In this document: positions 17,809 through 26,460 of the stretch, piece after piece
Layout of the letters: every line of letters begins with the position of its first letter
How positions within the stretch are numbered: the stretch's first letter is position 1
Origin: an uncultured Alphaproteobacteria bacterium
GTDB lineage: Bacteria > Pseudomonadota > Alphaproteobacteria > HIMB59 > GCA-002718135
NCBI GenBank assembly: GCA_902586695.1
Contig: CACIIL010000002.1
Coordinates: 1 to 64,000 of the forward strand
DNA: 64,000 nucleotides
Direction: 5' to 3'
Program-made: the position numbers and the translations under genes
Notes under the pieces: model-generated
The model's input: only the letters and a program-made list of their open reading frames with translations
Databases searched by the model: none
What the model was told of the DNA's origin: nothing

Positions 17809-18837
17809 ATGGCAGAAGTGATTCCAATTCTTAAACAAAAAGCTGATTTTGATGAGTGTATTAAAAAACTATCTGAATTGTGTAAAGGAGATCTGCATTC
17901 AATTAATACATTGATCCTTGAGAAATTAGATAGTTCTGTTCCATTAATTCAAGAAATTGGCAAATATTTAATTTTATCTGGTGGAAAAAGACTTAGACCA
18001 CTTCTAACTACTTCATGCTTCCATTTATTAAATAACGACTCTACTGATACTTTTAATCATATTGGTTTAGCTGCAGCTGTTGAATTTATACATGCAGCAA
18101 CCCTCCTTCATGATGATGTTGTAGATTTGAGCAAAGATAGAAGAGGTAAACTTACTGCAAACGAGGTTTGGGGTAATAAAACTAGTGTTTTAGTTGGAGA
18201 TTTTCTTTTTAGCAGATCTTTTCAATTAATGACAAAATATGGCAACTTAACAACACTCAAAATCTTATCCGATACCAGTGTAATTATTTCTGAAGGTGAA
18301 GTATTGGAAATAAGTAATGATAATAATCTAGAAATGAATGAAGATACATACTTTAAAATAATAAATGGCAAAACTGCTTCACTGTTTAGTGCAGCATGTC
18401 AGGTAGGTGGATTAATTGGAGGTGCAAAAATAAATCAACACCAGGCTCTAAAATCATTTGGTACAAATTTTGGGATGGCTTTTCAATTAATTGATGATGC
18501 AATAGATTATTCTTCAAACTCAAAATTGATGGGAAAAAATTTAGGTGATGATTTTAAAGAAGGTAAAATAACTTTACCAATTATTTTAGCATACGGAAGA
18601 TCTAATGATGAAGAAAAGCAATTTTGGAAAAAAGTAATTACAAAAACAAATAAAGAAGAAGAAAATTTTAATAAAGCTAGAGAATTATTGTTCAAATACA
18701 ATTGCATTGAAGATACCTTAGTTAGAGCTAATCATTTTGCAGATGTCGCTATTGACTCATTAAGTATCTTTAAAAATAATGAATATAAAAGTGCTTTAAT
18801 AAAGTTAATTGAAGAAAGTATAAAAAGATTATATTAG
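17809..18837 (+). CDS. ispB: trans-polyprenyl diphosphate synthase (octaprenyl type)
   Basis: Makes the long isoprenoid tail of ubiquinone from FPP/IPP. The first aspartate-rich motif is LLHDDVVD and the second is DDAIDY, with GGKRLRPLL near the start for IPP binding and FKEGKITLP after the second motif. At 342 residues it suits the long-chain class. Chain length cannot be read reliably, so the symbol is by analogy. The 115-base divergent gap to sppA is AT-only in long stretches, with a possible -10 such as TATAAA near its end. It is convergent with DUF6165 at four bases. Confidence 0.9.
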   Translation: MAEVIPILKQKADFDECIKKLSELCKGDLHSINTLILEKLDSSVPLIQEIGKYLILSGGKRLRPLLTTSCFHLLNNDSTDTFNHIGLAAAVEFIHAATLLHDDVVDLSKDRRGKLTANEVWGNKTSVLVGDFLFSRSFQLMTKYGNLTTLKILSDTSVIISEGEVLEISNDNNLEMNEDTYFKIINGKTASLFSAACQVGGLIGGAKINQHQALKSFGTNFGMAFQLIDDAIDYSSNSKLMGKNLGDDFKEGKITLPIILAYGRSNDEEKQFWKKVITKTNKEEENFNKARELLFKYNCIEDTLVRANHFADVAIDSLSIFKNNEYKSALIKLIEESIKRLY

Positions 18838-18841
18838 ATTT

Positions 18842-19225
18842 CTAATATTTTTCATAAGATTTAACTTCTACAATTTGAGATCCAAATTTTTCATTTATAT
18901 CTAGCTTTATTTTAGATCTCTCATCATTAGTAAAATATACAGAGCGAGCAAGATCTATAAAATTTTGATCAAAAATTTTATTTTTTTCACAGTCACGTAT
19001 ATCATCTTCTATGGCCCATAATTTAGAATTAATTTCAATTAATAAATCTAGATATATTTGAATATCATCTCTTTTTATATGATCATCAAGAGTTTTATTG
19101 AGTAAATCAATTTCTTGAGTAACTAATTTATTTTTTTTAGCATCTTTTATATTATTTTTTTTTATATGAAGAATTGAAATCTTGTCTAATAATTCACCTA
19201 AAGAGACTGGGGTTTTAATAATCAT
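18842..19225 (-). CDS. DUF6165 family protein
   Basis: Unknown function. The sequence pattern PVSLGELLDKISILHIK, then LWAIEDDIRDCEK and a terminal LARSVYFTNDERSKIKLDIN is what I associate with DUF6165, soluble helical proteins often found near surface-polysaccharide glycosyltransferase genes. The 127 residues are mostly charged helices with no signal or membrane segment. It shares one base with the upstream cupin gene (TAATG), and that partner is a sugar-phosphate-isomerase-like protein, so a role in surface-sugar metabolism is plausible but inferred. Confidence 0.7.
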   Translation of the reverse strand: MIIKTPVSLGELLDKISILHIKKNNIKDAKKNKLVTQEIDLLNKTLDDHIKRDDIQIYLDLLIEINSKLWAIEDDIRDCEKNKIFDQNFIDLARSVYFTNDERSKIKLDINEKFGSQIVEVKSYEKY

Positions 19226-19569
19226 TATTTTCTATTATAAATATCTTCAAATCGTTTAATATCAAGTTCATCCAGAGTTTCACCAAACCACATTTCAATT
19301 ACTACTAACTTTTGATGGCCCAAATTTGACAATCTATGCTTTGAGCCTTTTGGAATAAATATATTTTCATTTTCCTTTAAATTAAAAGTTTCGTTATCAA
19401 TAATTACCTCAGCGATTCCTTCAGCAATTAGCCAATGTTCTGATCGGTGATCATGGCTCTGCAAAGATAACTTATCTCCTGGATTTACAATAATTTTTTT
19501 TAAGGTATGTTTTTTACCTTCATCTAGGATCTGATATGAGCCCCAGGGCTTATTAACGATAGTTTTCAT
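19225..19569 (-). CDS. cupin, mannose-6-phosphate isomerase type II-like
   Basis: A 114-residue single cupin resembling the C-terminal isomerase domain of bifunctional GDP-mannose pyrophosphorylase/phosphomannose isomerase. It begins NKPWGSYQIL. Metal-site motifs appear as LSLQSHDHRSEHW (His/Glu ligands) and the second cupin motif FIPKGSKHRLSN. It likely interconverts fructose-6-P and mannose-6-P or binds a nucleotide sugar, but the lone cupin could have another role. It is divergent from rpe, with only 38 bases between the two starts. Confidence 0.78.
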   Translation of the reverse strand: MKTIVNKPWGSYQILDEGKKHTLKKIIVNPGDKLSLQSHDHRSEHWLIAEGIAEVIIDNETFNLKENENIFIPKGSKHRLSNLGHQKLVVIEMWFGETLDELDIKRFEDIYNRK

Positions 19570-19607
19570 TATGAATGTGTAATATATATTATATAAATAA
19601 AATCAAA

Positions 19608-20255
19608 ATGATTAAAATAGCACCATCAATACTAGCAGCTGATTTAATTAATATAAAAGAAGAAGTTCAATTAGTTGATAATAATGGAGCTGAATATATT
19701 CATATAGATGTAATGGATGGCCATTATGTTCCTAATATTACTTTTGGGCCAAATATAGTTAAATCTCTTCGAGGGGTTACAAAAAAAGTACTTGATGTGC
19801 ACTTAATGATAAGTCCAGTTATAAATTATATTGATAGTTTTATTAAAGCAGGATCTGATATTATTAGTTTTCATCCAGAAGCAGATAAAGATTCAAACGA
19901 AATTATAAAAAAAATTAAATCAAATAATTGTAAAGCTGGCATAGCTATTCATCCAAATATTCAGGTCAAAGATATTATTCAATATGTAGGAGATGTAGAT
20001 TTAGTTGTTGTTATGACTGTTATACCGGGATTTGGTGGTCAAGAATTTATGAAATCTGAAGTAAATAAAATTTTAGAACTTTGTGAAATCAAAAAAGAAA
20101 AAAAACTTAATTTTGAAATTGAAATTGATGGAGGTATTAATGATAAGACTGCTAAGATCTGTAAAGAAAACGGTGCTGACGTGTTAGTAGCTGGATCTTA
20201 TATTTTCTCAAATAATAAAGATAATTATAAAACATTAATTGACTCACTTAGATAA
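19608..20255 (+). CDS. rpe: ribulose-phosphate 3-epimerase
   Basis: Interconverts ribulose-5-P and xylulose-5-P in the pentose phosphate pathway. I start at ATG 19608 (MIKIAPSILAAD), the family's normal beginning; the 11 extra track residues are unlikely. Active-site features are visible: the DVMDGHYVPNITFG metal-binding segment, LDVHLMI, ISFHPEA, MTVIPGFGGQ and EIDGGIND. The 215-residue length is typical. The stop shares one base with the lysR start. Together with the split transketolase elsewhere in the window it could feed pentose phosphates into central metabolism. Confidence 0.95.
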   Translation: MIKIAPSILAADLINIKEEVQLVDNNGAEYIHIDVMDGHYVPNITFGPNIVKSLRGVTKKVLDVHLMISPVINYIDSFIKAGSDIISFHPEADKDSNEIIKKIKSNNCKAGIAIHPNIQVKDIIQYVGDVDLVVVMTVIPGFGGQEFMKSEVNKILELCEIKKEKKLNFEIEIDGGINDKTAKICKENGADVLVAGSYIFSNNKDNYKTLIDSLR

Positions 20256-21142
20256 TGGATTGGGATAAATTAAAATCATTTTATGAAATAGCTATTTCAA
20301 AAAGTATTTCAAAAGCTAGTGCAAAATTAAATATTAGTCAATCAGCTCTAAGCAGGCAAATTCAAGATTTAGAGTATGATTTAAAGACACCGTTATTCAT
20401 TCGTCATCAAAAAGGTGTTAGATTAACTGAACAAGGAGAGAATTTATTTCAAACTGTTAGTCAAATTAATTTATCTGTATCAAATTTTGAAAAAAAATTA
20501 ATAGACAAAAAAACTAAACCAGTAGGCAAACTTAATATAAGTACGACTGTAGGATTTGGGTCTACTTGGCTTACACCAAGAATCAATAAATTTATACAAC
20601 AGTACCCTGATATGGAAGTAAATATTATTATGTCTGATGAAGAAGTTGACTTATCTAAAAGAATTGCAGATGTAGCTGTTAGAGTAAAAAAACCTACTCA
20701 AGCAAATTTAATTTTTAAAAAATTTGTTAACTTTCATAATCATATTTATGGATCATCAGATTATTTAAAATCTACTGGAATTCCTAGAAATGTAAATGAT
20801 CTAGATAAACACAACCTAATATGTTTTGGATCGGGATTGCCTTCACCTATCTCAAATATAGACTGGATTTTAAAATTAGGAAAAGAGGGAACTAAAAGAA
20901 AACCAAAATTTAGAGTTAATAGTATTTATGGGATGTCTTTAGCTGTTGAAAAAGGTGCTGGTTTAGCATCTTTGCCTGATTATATGGTTGCTGATAAGCC
21001 TCACTTAGTTAGAGTTCTCCCTAATGTAGAAGGTCCTTCATATCAAACTTACTTTGTATATACTGAAGCATTTAAAAATGACAGAAGGCTAGAGGTTTTT
21101 AGAGATTTTTTATTTAATGAAGCAAAAGATTGGCATTATTAA
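20255..21142 (+). CDS. LysR-family transcriptional regulator
   Basis: DNA-binding regulator with a C-terminal periplasmic-binding-like effector domain. The N-terminal winged helix is clear: AISKSISKASAKLNISQSALSR, then QIQDLEYDLKTPLFIRHQKGVRLTEQGE. Effector domain motifs such as GKLNISTTVGFGSTWLTPRI follow. At 295 residues it is standard. LysR proteins often regulate a divergent gene, but here the gene is co-directional and overlaps rpe by one base, so its target is not evident. The next gene has its own promoter, so the target may be unlinked. Confidence 0.92.
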   Translation: MDWDKLKSFYEIAISKSISKASAKLNISQSALSRQIQDLEYDLKTPLFIRHQKGVRLTEQGENLFQTVSQINLSVSNFEKKLIDKKTKPVGKLNISTTVGFGSTWLTPRINKFIQQYPDMEVNIIMSDEEVDLSKRIADVAVRVKKPTQANLIFKKFVNFHNHIYGSSDYLKSTGIPRNVNDLDKHNLICFGSGLPSPISNIDWILKLGKEGTKRKPKFRVNSIYGMSLAVEKGAGLASLPDYMVADKPHLVRVLPNVEGPSYQTYFVYTEAFKNDRRLEVFRDFLFNEAKDWHY

Positions 21143-21145
21143 TCT

Positions 21146-21173
21146 TTGACTTACTTAAAAGAATTTGTATAAA
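21146..21173 (+). promoter_or_regulatory. near-consensus sigma70-type promoter
   Basis: TTGACT (21146-21151) and TATAAA (21168-21173) are separated by 16 bases, the best -35/-10 pair I noticed in the window. A start of transcription about seven bases downstream would fall near 21180, only some five bases before the ATG of the tiny basic ORF at 21185. The transcript would therefore be almost leaderless. It lies directly after the lysR stop. Confidence 0.55.
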
Positions 21174-21184
21174 CCTCATTAATA

Positions 21185-21268
21185 ATGGGATATCCAAAAA
21201 AACATCGCGGTCGTCGTAAAAGAGGATCTAAATACAGACGTAATAAAAGGCGTCAAAAGAAGAAATAA
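21185..21268 (+). CDS. 27-residue ultra-basic protein, candidate ribosome- or RNA-associated
   Basis: Too short for the ORF track. The ORF reads MGYPKKHRGRRKRG.. and ends ..RRQKKK: 18 of 27 residues are Lys or Arg and there is no acidic residue. It uses CGC, CGT and GGT codons that are scarce in neighbouring genes, a sign of selection for efficient translation. A good promoter lies just upstream and no SD is visible, consistent with leaderless initiation. Size and composition recall tiny ribosomal proteins such as bTHX, but I cannot show homology. Alternatives are a nucleic-acid-binding peptide or chance, which I consider unlikely given the codon bias. Confidence 0.6.
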   Translation: MGYPKKHRGRRKRGSKYRRNKRRQKKK

Positions 21269-21324
21269 CTACCTTTAATCTTTTACTTTTCTAATCTATG
21301 ATAGTCTCCAAACTAGGAGATAAT

Positions 21325-21720
21325 ATGACGATTTTTAACCCTATTGAAGAAAGCAAAGCTAAAGGAAAAGTAAAAAAAGTTTTTGATAACATCAAAAAAG
21401 AAAGACAAATAAAAAAAATTCCTAATTTCTGGAAAACTATAGCAAATGATCCAGACACACTTGAAAGAACATGGAATTCTCTAAAAGATATAATGAAAAA
21501 AGGTGCTTTAGACCCTCTAGTTAAAGAAATGATTTACATGGCAGTATCTATGACAAATAGCTGTGAATATTGCATACGATCACATACTGCAGCGGCAAAG
21601 AAAAAAGGAATGTCAGATAAAATGCTAAAAGAGCTGATTGCAGTTGTAGGTATGGCAAATGAGACTAATCGGCTTGTGGAATCTTATCAAGTTGAAGTTG
21701 ATAGTTTTCTTAAGAAATGA
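21325..21720 (+). CDS. carboxymuconolactone decarboxylase / AhpD-like protein
   Basis: Small helical protein of the AhpD-like fold, usually a peroxidase-type thiol reductant or of unknown substrate. I choose ATG 21325 over the track's 21298 because AGGAG lies five bases upstream of it. The catalytic CxxC plus His is clear in SCEYCIRSHTAAAKKKGMS. The rest matches the family (LVKEMIYMAVSM, IAVVGMANETNRLV). At 131 residues it is normal. It sits in a rightward run before sbmA and fxsA with a 44-base gap, suggesting possible co-transcription. Confidence 0.87.
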   Translation: MTIFNPIEESKAKGKVKKVFDNIKKERQIKKIPNFWKTIANDPDTLERTWNSLKDIMKKGALDPLVKEMIYMAVSMTNSCEYCIRSHTAAAKKKGMSDKMLKELIAVVGMANETNRLVESYQVEVDSFLKK

Positions 21721-21764
21721 TTATAATTCTTTAAATTATGTCAATTGATCATATATAAATAATT

Positions 21765-22769
21765 ATGTTTAAATTTTTCAGTAATACTAAATGGGCAATT
21801 TGGGCTTGGCCAGGCTCTATACTGATTCTATCTTCAATTTGGTTTCAGGTTAAAATTGATGTTAGAATTAATGAATGGTTTGGTGAATTTTATGATCTAA
21901 TACAAAAAGCTCTCTCTGCTCCAAATTCAATTACTATATCTGAATATTGGGCAAGTTTACTTTCATTTATTACATTAGCTGGAATAGCAGTAGCAGTTGC
22001 TGTTGCGATAAGTTTTTTTACAAATCATTTTTTATTTAGATGGCGAACTGCAATGGTTGAATGGTATCATTCAGTATATGATAAAGCTAGGACAATAGAG
22101 GGTGCTTCACAAAGGGTTCAAGAAGATACAATTAAATTTTCTAGAATTATGGAAAGTCTCGGTACAAGCTTTATAGCTTCTGTTTTAATTATTTTTGAGT
22201 TTACTCCTATACTTTTTGGATTAAGCGTTGGAATTCCAATTTATTTTTTTGGTGATTGGCAATATGGTTTAATTACTGGAGCACTTATTTGGTCAATTGG
22301 TGGCACATTATTTTTAATATTTCTTGGATTAATACTTAAACTTGTAGGTGTAGAATATGATTTACAAAAACAAGAAGCAGCATACAGAAAAATATTAGTA
22401 ATAGCAGAAGATGATGGAACAGTTAGGCCAAAAAAACTAGAGGAATTATTTGATGATGTTAGAAAAATACATTTTTTAAGTTATCTAAGATATTTGTATT
22501 TTGGAATAGCTAGTAATGCCTATGGTCAAGCAAATGTTTTAAGTGCATATATATTTTTAGCCCCTGCTATAGTTGCAGGAGTGGTTACTTTAGGTGTTAT
22601 GCAGCAAATTATTAGAGCTTTTGGAAGAGTTGAATCTTCACTGCAATATCTATTAAGAGCATGGCCTACTATTATTGAACTTCTAAGTGTTTACAAAAGG
22701 TTACGAGAGTTTGAAAAGATGATCGAGTCTAAAATTGAAAAAGAGAAACTAGAGTCTTCTTCTGAATGA
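21765..22769 (+). CDS. SbmA/BacA-family transporter
   Basis: Inner-membrane proton-driven peptide transporter homologous to E. coli SbmA and rhizobial BacA, resembling an ABC transmembrane domain without an ATPase. The 334 residues are shorter than E. coli SbmA (406). The hallmark region WHSVYDKARTIEGASQRVQED (here ..EWYHSVYDKART..) and the following IKFSRIMESLG helix are intact. Several membrane spans precede and follow it. The C-terminus after LREFEKMIE is charged and cytoplasmic. It overlaps fxsA by four bases (ATGA). Homologues import antimicrobial peptides and affect very-long-chain lipid A acylation. Confidence 0.88.
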   Translation: MFKFFSNTKWAIWAWPGSILILSSIWFQVKIDVRINEWFGEFYDLIQKALSAPNSITISEYWASLLSFITLAGIAVAVAVAISFFTNHFLFRWRTAMVEWYHSVYDKARTIEGASQRVQEDTIKFSRIMESLGTSFIASVLIIFEFTPILFGLSVGIPIYFFGDWQYGLITGALIWSIGGTLFLIFLGLILKLVGVEYDLQKQEAAYRKILVIAEDDGTVRPKKLEELFDDVRKIHFLSYLRYLYFGIASNAYGQANVLSAYIFLAPAIVAGVVTLGVMQQIIRAFGRVESSLQYLLRAWPTIIELLSVYKRLREFEKMIESKIEKEKLESSSE

Positions 22770-23128
22770 TATTTTTACTATTTATCTTAATCCCCATAAT
22801 TGAAATTAGCATCTTTATAACAGTTGGGTCTAACATAGGCATTTTTAATACTATTGGGATAATTCTTTTGACAGCTTTGATTGGTATATTTTTAGTTCGC
22901 AAAAGAGGTTTAAGCTTATTATTTAATGCACGTCAAAGTATGTCAGAGGGTATAATGCCAACTAATGAAATAAAAGGGGGTATTTTTCTTCTTATTTCGG
23001 GACTGCTTTTGATAACACCTGGTTTTTTTACTGATTGTGTTGGTTTTGCTGTTTTCTTAAAACCTGTTCAAGATTTGATTGCTCTTAAAGCAAAAAATTA
23101 TTTTGTCTCAAGAACTAGAAGGTACTAA
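22766..23128 (+). CDS. fxsA: FxsA family membrane protein
   Basis: Small inner-membrane protein; in E. coli its overproduction counters F-plasmid exclusion of phage T7, but its normal function is unknown. It opens MIFLLFILIPIIEISIFITVG and has the conserved ALIGIFLVRKRG loop and ISGLLLITPGFFTDCVGF segment. Three or four hydrophobic spans fit in 120 residues. It is coupled to sbmA by an ATGA overlap and its 3' end overlaps the convergent DapA-family gene by 21 bases. Confidence 0.9.
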   Translation: MIFLLFILIPIIEISIFITVGSNIGIFNTIGIILLTALIGIFLVRKRGLSLLFNARQSMSEGIMPTNEIKGGIFLLISGLLLITPGFFTDCVGFAVFLKPVQDLIALKAKNYFVSRTRRY

Positions 23129-24040
23129 TTTGTCAATTTGACTAACAAGTTCTATTAAGGCGGTAACTTGCTTATTATTTGACGGGTTTTCTATATTAAC
23201 TAAAGGTGGCATTAAATTATTCCATTCTGGTAAATTATCAGCAACTGAATAATATGCTTTTAATAAGCTTATTTGCTCATGTGTCCCAAGAACATTTCTG
23301 ATTTTTTCTAAAAGCTCTTGAAGGTCTTTAAAATTATCTATTGAATTTTCTTTCTTAAAATTATGAATTATAAAACTCAACAATTTTGCAGTTATGTTAG
23401 CATCTCCTGTAATAGCTCCAGCACCACCTCTTCTTGAAGTGTGCAAAGCTAATGCACCATTTCCACAAAAAACAGCAAATTCATTAAAAAATTTAATCGT
23501 TTTAAGCATATTCTCCAAATTACCTGTTGAGTCTTTAAGACCTACAACATTATTTGGATAAAGTTTTAAAAGCGCTTCTATGATATTGAAATTAATTGTA
23601 ACTCCAGATTGCTGAGGAATGTTATATAACAAAAACTTAAAATCATTACTTCCTGTTTCTTCTATTACATGTCTATAGTAATTTATTACACCTTCATCAG
23701 TCACATTCTTAAAATAAAATGGAGGCATAAGCAATGCTGCTTTTGCACCTATTTTTTCTGAAAATTTTGTTGATTGAATTGCCTCTTCTAATGATGGGGC
23801 ACCACAACCAGTAATTATTACTTTTGGATCAACACGATTATCTAACAAAAATTGTATTGTATCTTCTTTTTGATCAATGGAAAAACTACTTGATTCACCG
23901 TTAGTACCAAAAAGTACTAAGCCATCTAAGCCCTTTTGCATTAATGACTGACAATGTCTTAAATATAAATCTTTATTAACTGAAAAATCATTTTTAATTG
24001 GTGTTATTGCCGCACCATAAACCCCGCTAATTTTATGCAT
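23108..24040 (-). CDS. DapA/N-acetylneuraminate-lyase family aldolase
   Basis: Class I Schiff-base aldolase of the DHDPS superfamily. It shows GAAITPI, LVLFGTNGESSSFS (the GTTGE-like substrate loop), LLYNIPQQSG with the catalytic Tyr, and VGLKDSTGN with the Schiff-base Lys. At 310 residues it is longer than true DapA (about 292) and lies outside any lysine context, next to uppP. It may act on a sugar acid or another pyruvate-derived substrate; substrate specificity cannot be read. It overlaps uppP by eight bases upstream. Confidence 0.85.
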   Translation of the reverse strand: MHKISGVYGAAITPIKNDFSVNKDLYLRHCQSLMQKGLDGLVLFGTNGESSSFSIDQKEDTIQFLLDNRVDPKVIITGCGAPSLEEAIQSTKFSEKIGAKAALLMPPFYFKNVTDEGVINYYRHVIEETGSNDFKFLLYNIPQQSGVTINFNIIEALLKLYPNNVVGLKDSTGNLENMLKTIKFFNEFAVFCGNGALALHTSRRGGAGAITGDANITAKLLSFIIHNFKKENSIDNFKDLQELLEKIRNVLGTHEQISLLKAYYSVADNLPEWNNLMPPLVNIENPSNNKQVTALIELVSQIDKLVPSSS

Positions 24041-24818
24041 ATAAGCTTAATAAGATAATTCCTAACAAAATTCTATAAATAATAAATATATTAAAATTGC
24101 TTACTTTTATTATTTTCATCATAAAATTTATAGACAATAAGGCTGTTATGAAAGCAGTTATAGCTGCAAAAATTGATGGTTGAATATTGAAATCTTGAAC
24201 ATTTGAGTTGTAAAATTTTAAAAGTGATAATGATAATGAAGCAAAAATAATAGGTATAGATAATAGCATAGAAAACTTTGTTGAATTAATTCGATCAAAT
24301 TTAAGAAATCTTAATCCAGTTATTGTAACACCTGCTCTACTTGCACCCGGAATAAAAGCTAAAGTTTGCCAAAGACCTATAATAAATGAATCAATAAATG
24401 ATATATTTTGCCATTTTTTATTCTGAGACTCTCTTTTATCTGCAAAAAATAAAATGATAGCAAATAAAATACTGGAAATACCAATTAATTTTATGTCTCT
24501 AAAATAGAGACTTACAATGTCATAAATAAAAAAACCTAGTATTAATGCTGGAATAGTAGCAACAATAACTTTTAGGGCAATTTTATTTTCCAAAATCTCA
24601 AATTTTAGAATATTACATATTAAATAAAACACTTCTTTTCTTAAATAAAAAATTACTGCAAAAAGAGTTCCAAAATGTACAGCAATATCAGTAAATAAAC
24701 CCTGATCTTCCCAATGGGTTAATTTTGCAAATAAAACCAAATGCCCTGAGGAACTAATAGGCAAAAATTCCGTTATTCCCTGCAAAATTCCTATTAAGAA
24801 ATACTGTAATTCAAACAT
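24033..24818 (-). CDS. uppP: undecaprenyl-diphosphatase
   Basis: Recycles the lipid carrier undecaprenyl pyrophosphate for peptidoglycan and surface polysaccharide synthesis; it lies in the inner membrane with the active site facing the periplasm. The two hallmark motifs are present: GITEFLPISSSGHLVL near the N-terminus and FIPGASRAGVTITG near the middle. At 261 residues with about eight spans it is normal. Its old name bacA must not be confused with SbmA/BacA nearby. It shares one base with the sbcB stop (TAATG). Confidence 0.95.
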   Translation of the reverse strand: MFELQYFLIGILQGITEFLPISSSGHLVLFAKLTHWEDQGLFTDIAVHFGTLFAVIFYLRKEVFYLICNILKFEILENKIALKVIVATIPALILGFFIYDIVSLYFRDIKLIGISSILFAIILFFADKRESQNKKWQNISFIDSFIIGLWQTLAFIPGASRAGVTITGLRFLKFDRINSTKFSMLLSIPIIFASLSLSLLKFYNSNVQDFNIQPSIFAAITAFITALLSINFMMKIIKVSNFNIFIIYRILLGIILLSLYA

Positions 24819-26332
24819 TAACTAAAAATAGTTTTTGCTAATTCTGAGCCAGTGGGAAGAGGTTCAGCATTTTTATTAGAAAAATATTTTTCTAAAAACT
24901 GCAAATATTTATTATAATCCTTAAGAATTAATAATTTTTTATCTTTATCCTCATCATCATTCTCTTCTAACTTACTAAATTCAGTATCAACATAATTCAT
25001 TGCTTCCGGTATCGTTGTAAATGGACGTTCTTGATTAATAACTAATCTGTCATGAAGTTCTCTATGAATGGTTTTGAAATCTTCATTAGAGAGTGTTTTG
25101 GGACTCTCATCAAAAATTAGACGTTTTAACATAAAGCTTGCACGTGGATCTTTTATTCCAAGAGCAATTTTATATTTGTCACTCCAATTAGCTTTTTCAT
25201 GAAATTGAGCAATTTCTGAAGTTTGACCGAATTGAGTAAATAGATTTGCTTTACTCTCGGGAAATAAGTTGTCTTGAGAGGATTCTTCTTCTTTTTCTAT
25301 TTGTCTGTCTATTTCCATTAATTTAAATTTGTCAGCAAGAGCTTTATTTTTATAAACCATCTTAGCTCTTTCATTTAATACTTCTGATCCAATTTCATTA
25401 TATGGCTCATAATTAATAGCAATTTTACCAGGTAATAGAATAGGATGCTGGTTACATATAACGTATCTATTCTTTTTTTTAATTAACTTTTTAAACTCTT
25501 CTGAGTTACACTCAATTAACGGTTCTGGATCATGTGATAAATCAATTGTATGAAACCATCCACTATATTGTGATTCACATACCATTGATAATGCTTGTAA
25601 TTTTACTCTTCCAGCAAAACTGGTCATATAGCAAAAACCCTTATTGGAACTGACATAATCAATCGCCTTTTCTTTACTCATTGTCATTTTTAATTGTTCC
25701 CAATTTTCCTTACTGCTTTCTTGAATATATTTAGTAAGAGCAATTGATGTTTTCACATCACTAAAAGCATCATGGGCAAATTCAATTGGTAAATTATTTA
25801 ATTCAGCTAATTTTTCCAATTTGAAACTAGGATTGCCTCGTGCTGTTAAAGGAGTTTTAATACCACTTGGATTTATAGCATATAATGCTCTTGCTAGGCT
25901 TAATGTATCTCCTCTATTCTTTCTCGTGATGTAAGGAAAAAATAAATTATTAAATAAATTATACTCTAAAACTGACTCATCAAATTCTATTATATTATGG
26001 CCTATAAATACTGTATCAGGTTCATCTTTTTTCCATTCATCAAAAGTCGAATTAATTTTTTTAATTAATTCATAAGATGACATTTTGGCATTTAAAGCTT
26101 CTTTAATTCCTTTTTGTGTTGTTAATAATGCTCCAGGCTGAGAGATGATTGATGTTCTGGGACGGCAAAATTCATTAATATTTTGATTAGTTGGTTGAAA
26201 ATTCTCATCGGTGACTATTGCTGCTATTTGAAGTATTTGTTCCCATTTTGGTGTTGTTCCAAAAGCATTAGGGCTTTCTTTTTTACCCCTTCCTGTCGTT
26301 TCTAAATCATAAAATATATATTTATTTGCCAT
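24818..26332 (-). CDS. sbcB: exodeoxyribonuclease I
   Basis: 3'-5' single-strand DNA exonuclease used in recombination and mismatch repair. DEDDh exonuclease motifs are visible: FYDLETTG (Asp and Glu), IGHNIIEFDESVL, and HDAFSDVKTSIAL (His and Asp). The middle and C-terminal ExoI-type domains follow; the C-terminal part holds LMEIDRQIEKE.. and the family's helical bundle. At 504 residues it exceeds E. coli ExoI (475) slightly. AAGGAATT before the ATG supplies an SD. It is divergent from the HAD gene across 128 bases. Confidence 0.9.
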   Translation of the reverse strand: MANKYIFYDLETTGRGKKESPNAFGTTPKWEQILQIAAIVTDENFQPTNQNINEFCRPRTSIISQPGALLTTQKGIKEALNAKMSSYELIKKINSTFDEWKKDEPDTVFIGHNIIEFDESVLEYNLFNNLFFPYITRKNRGDTLSLARALYAINPSGIKTPLTARGNPSFKLEKLAELNNLPIEFAHDAFSDVKTSIALTKYIQESSKENWEQLKMTMSKEKAIDYVSSNKGFCYMTSFAGRVKLQALSMVCESQYSGWFHTIDLSHDPEPLIECNSEEFKKLIKKKNRYVICNQHPILLPGKIAINYEPYNEIGSEVLNERAKMVYKNKALADKFKLMEIDRQIEKEEESSQDNLFPESKANLFTQFGQTSEIAQFHEKANWSDKYKIALGIKDPRASFMLKRLIFDESPKTLSNEDFKTIHRELHDRLVINQERPFTTIPEAMNYVDTEFSKLEENDDEDKDKKLLILKDYNKYLQFLEKYFSNKNAEPLPTGSELAKTIFS

Positions 26333-26460
26333 ATATAATTCCTTTCTACTTTATTGTTTTGAATTTGAAATATTAAAGATTCTTTATTTTTGGTATTTTT
26401 TGGCAAGAAACAATCATATTTATCAAAAATAAATTTCAATAAATTATAGATGTTATAATT

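Noticed and set aside
21185-21268. Ribosomal protein bL34 or bL36 for the tiny basic ORF
   Set aside because: No bL34 start pattern and no bL36 zinc cysteines.
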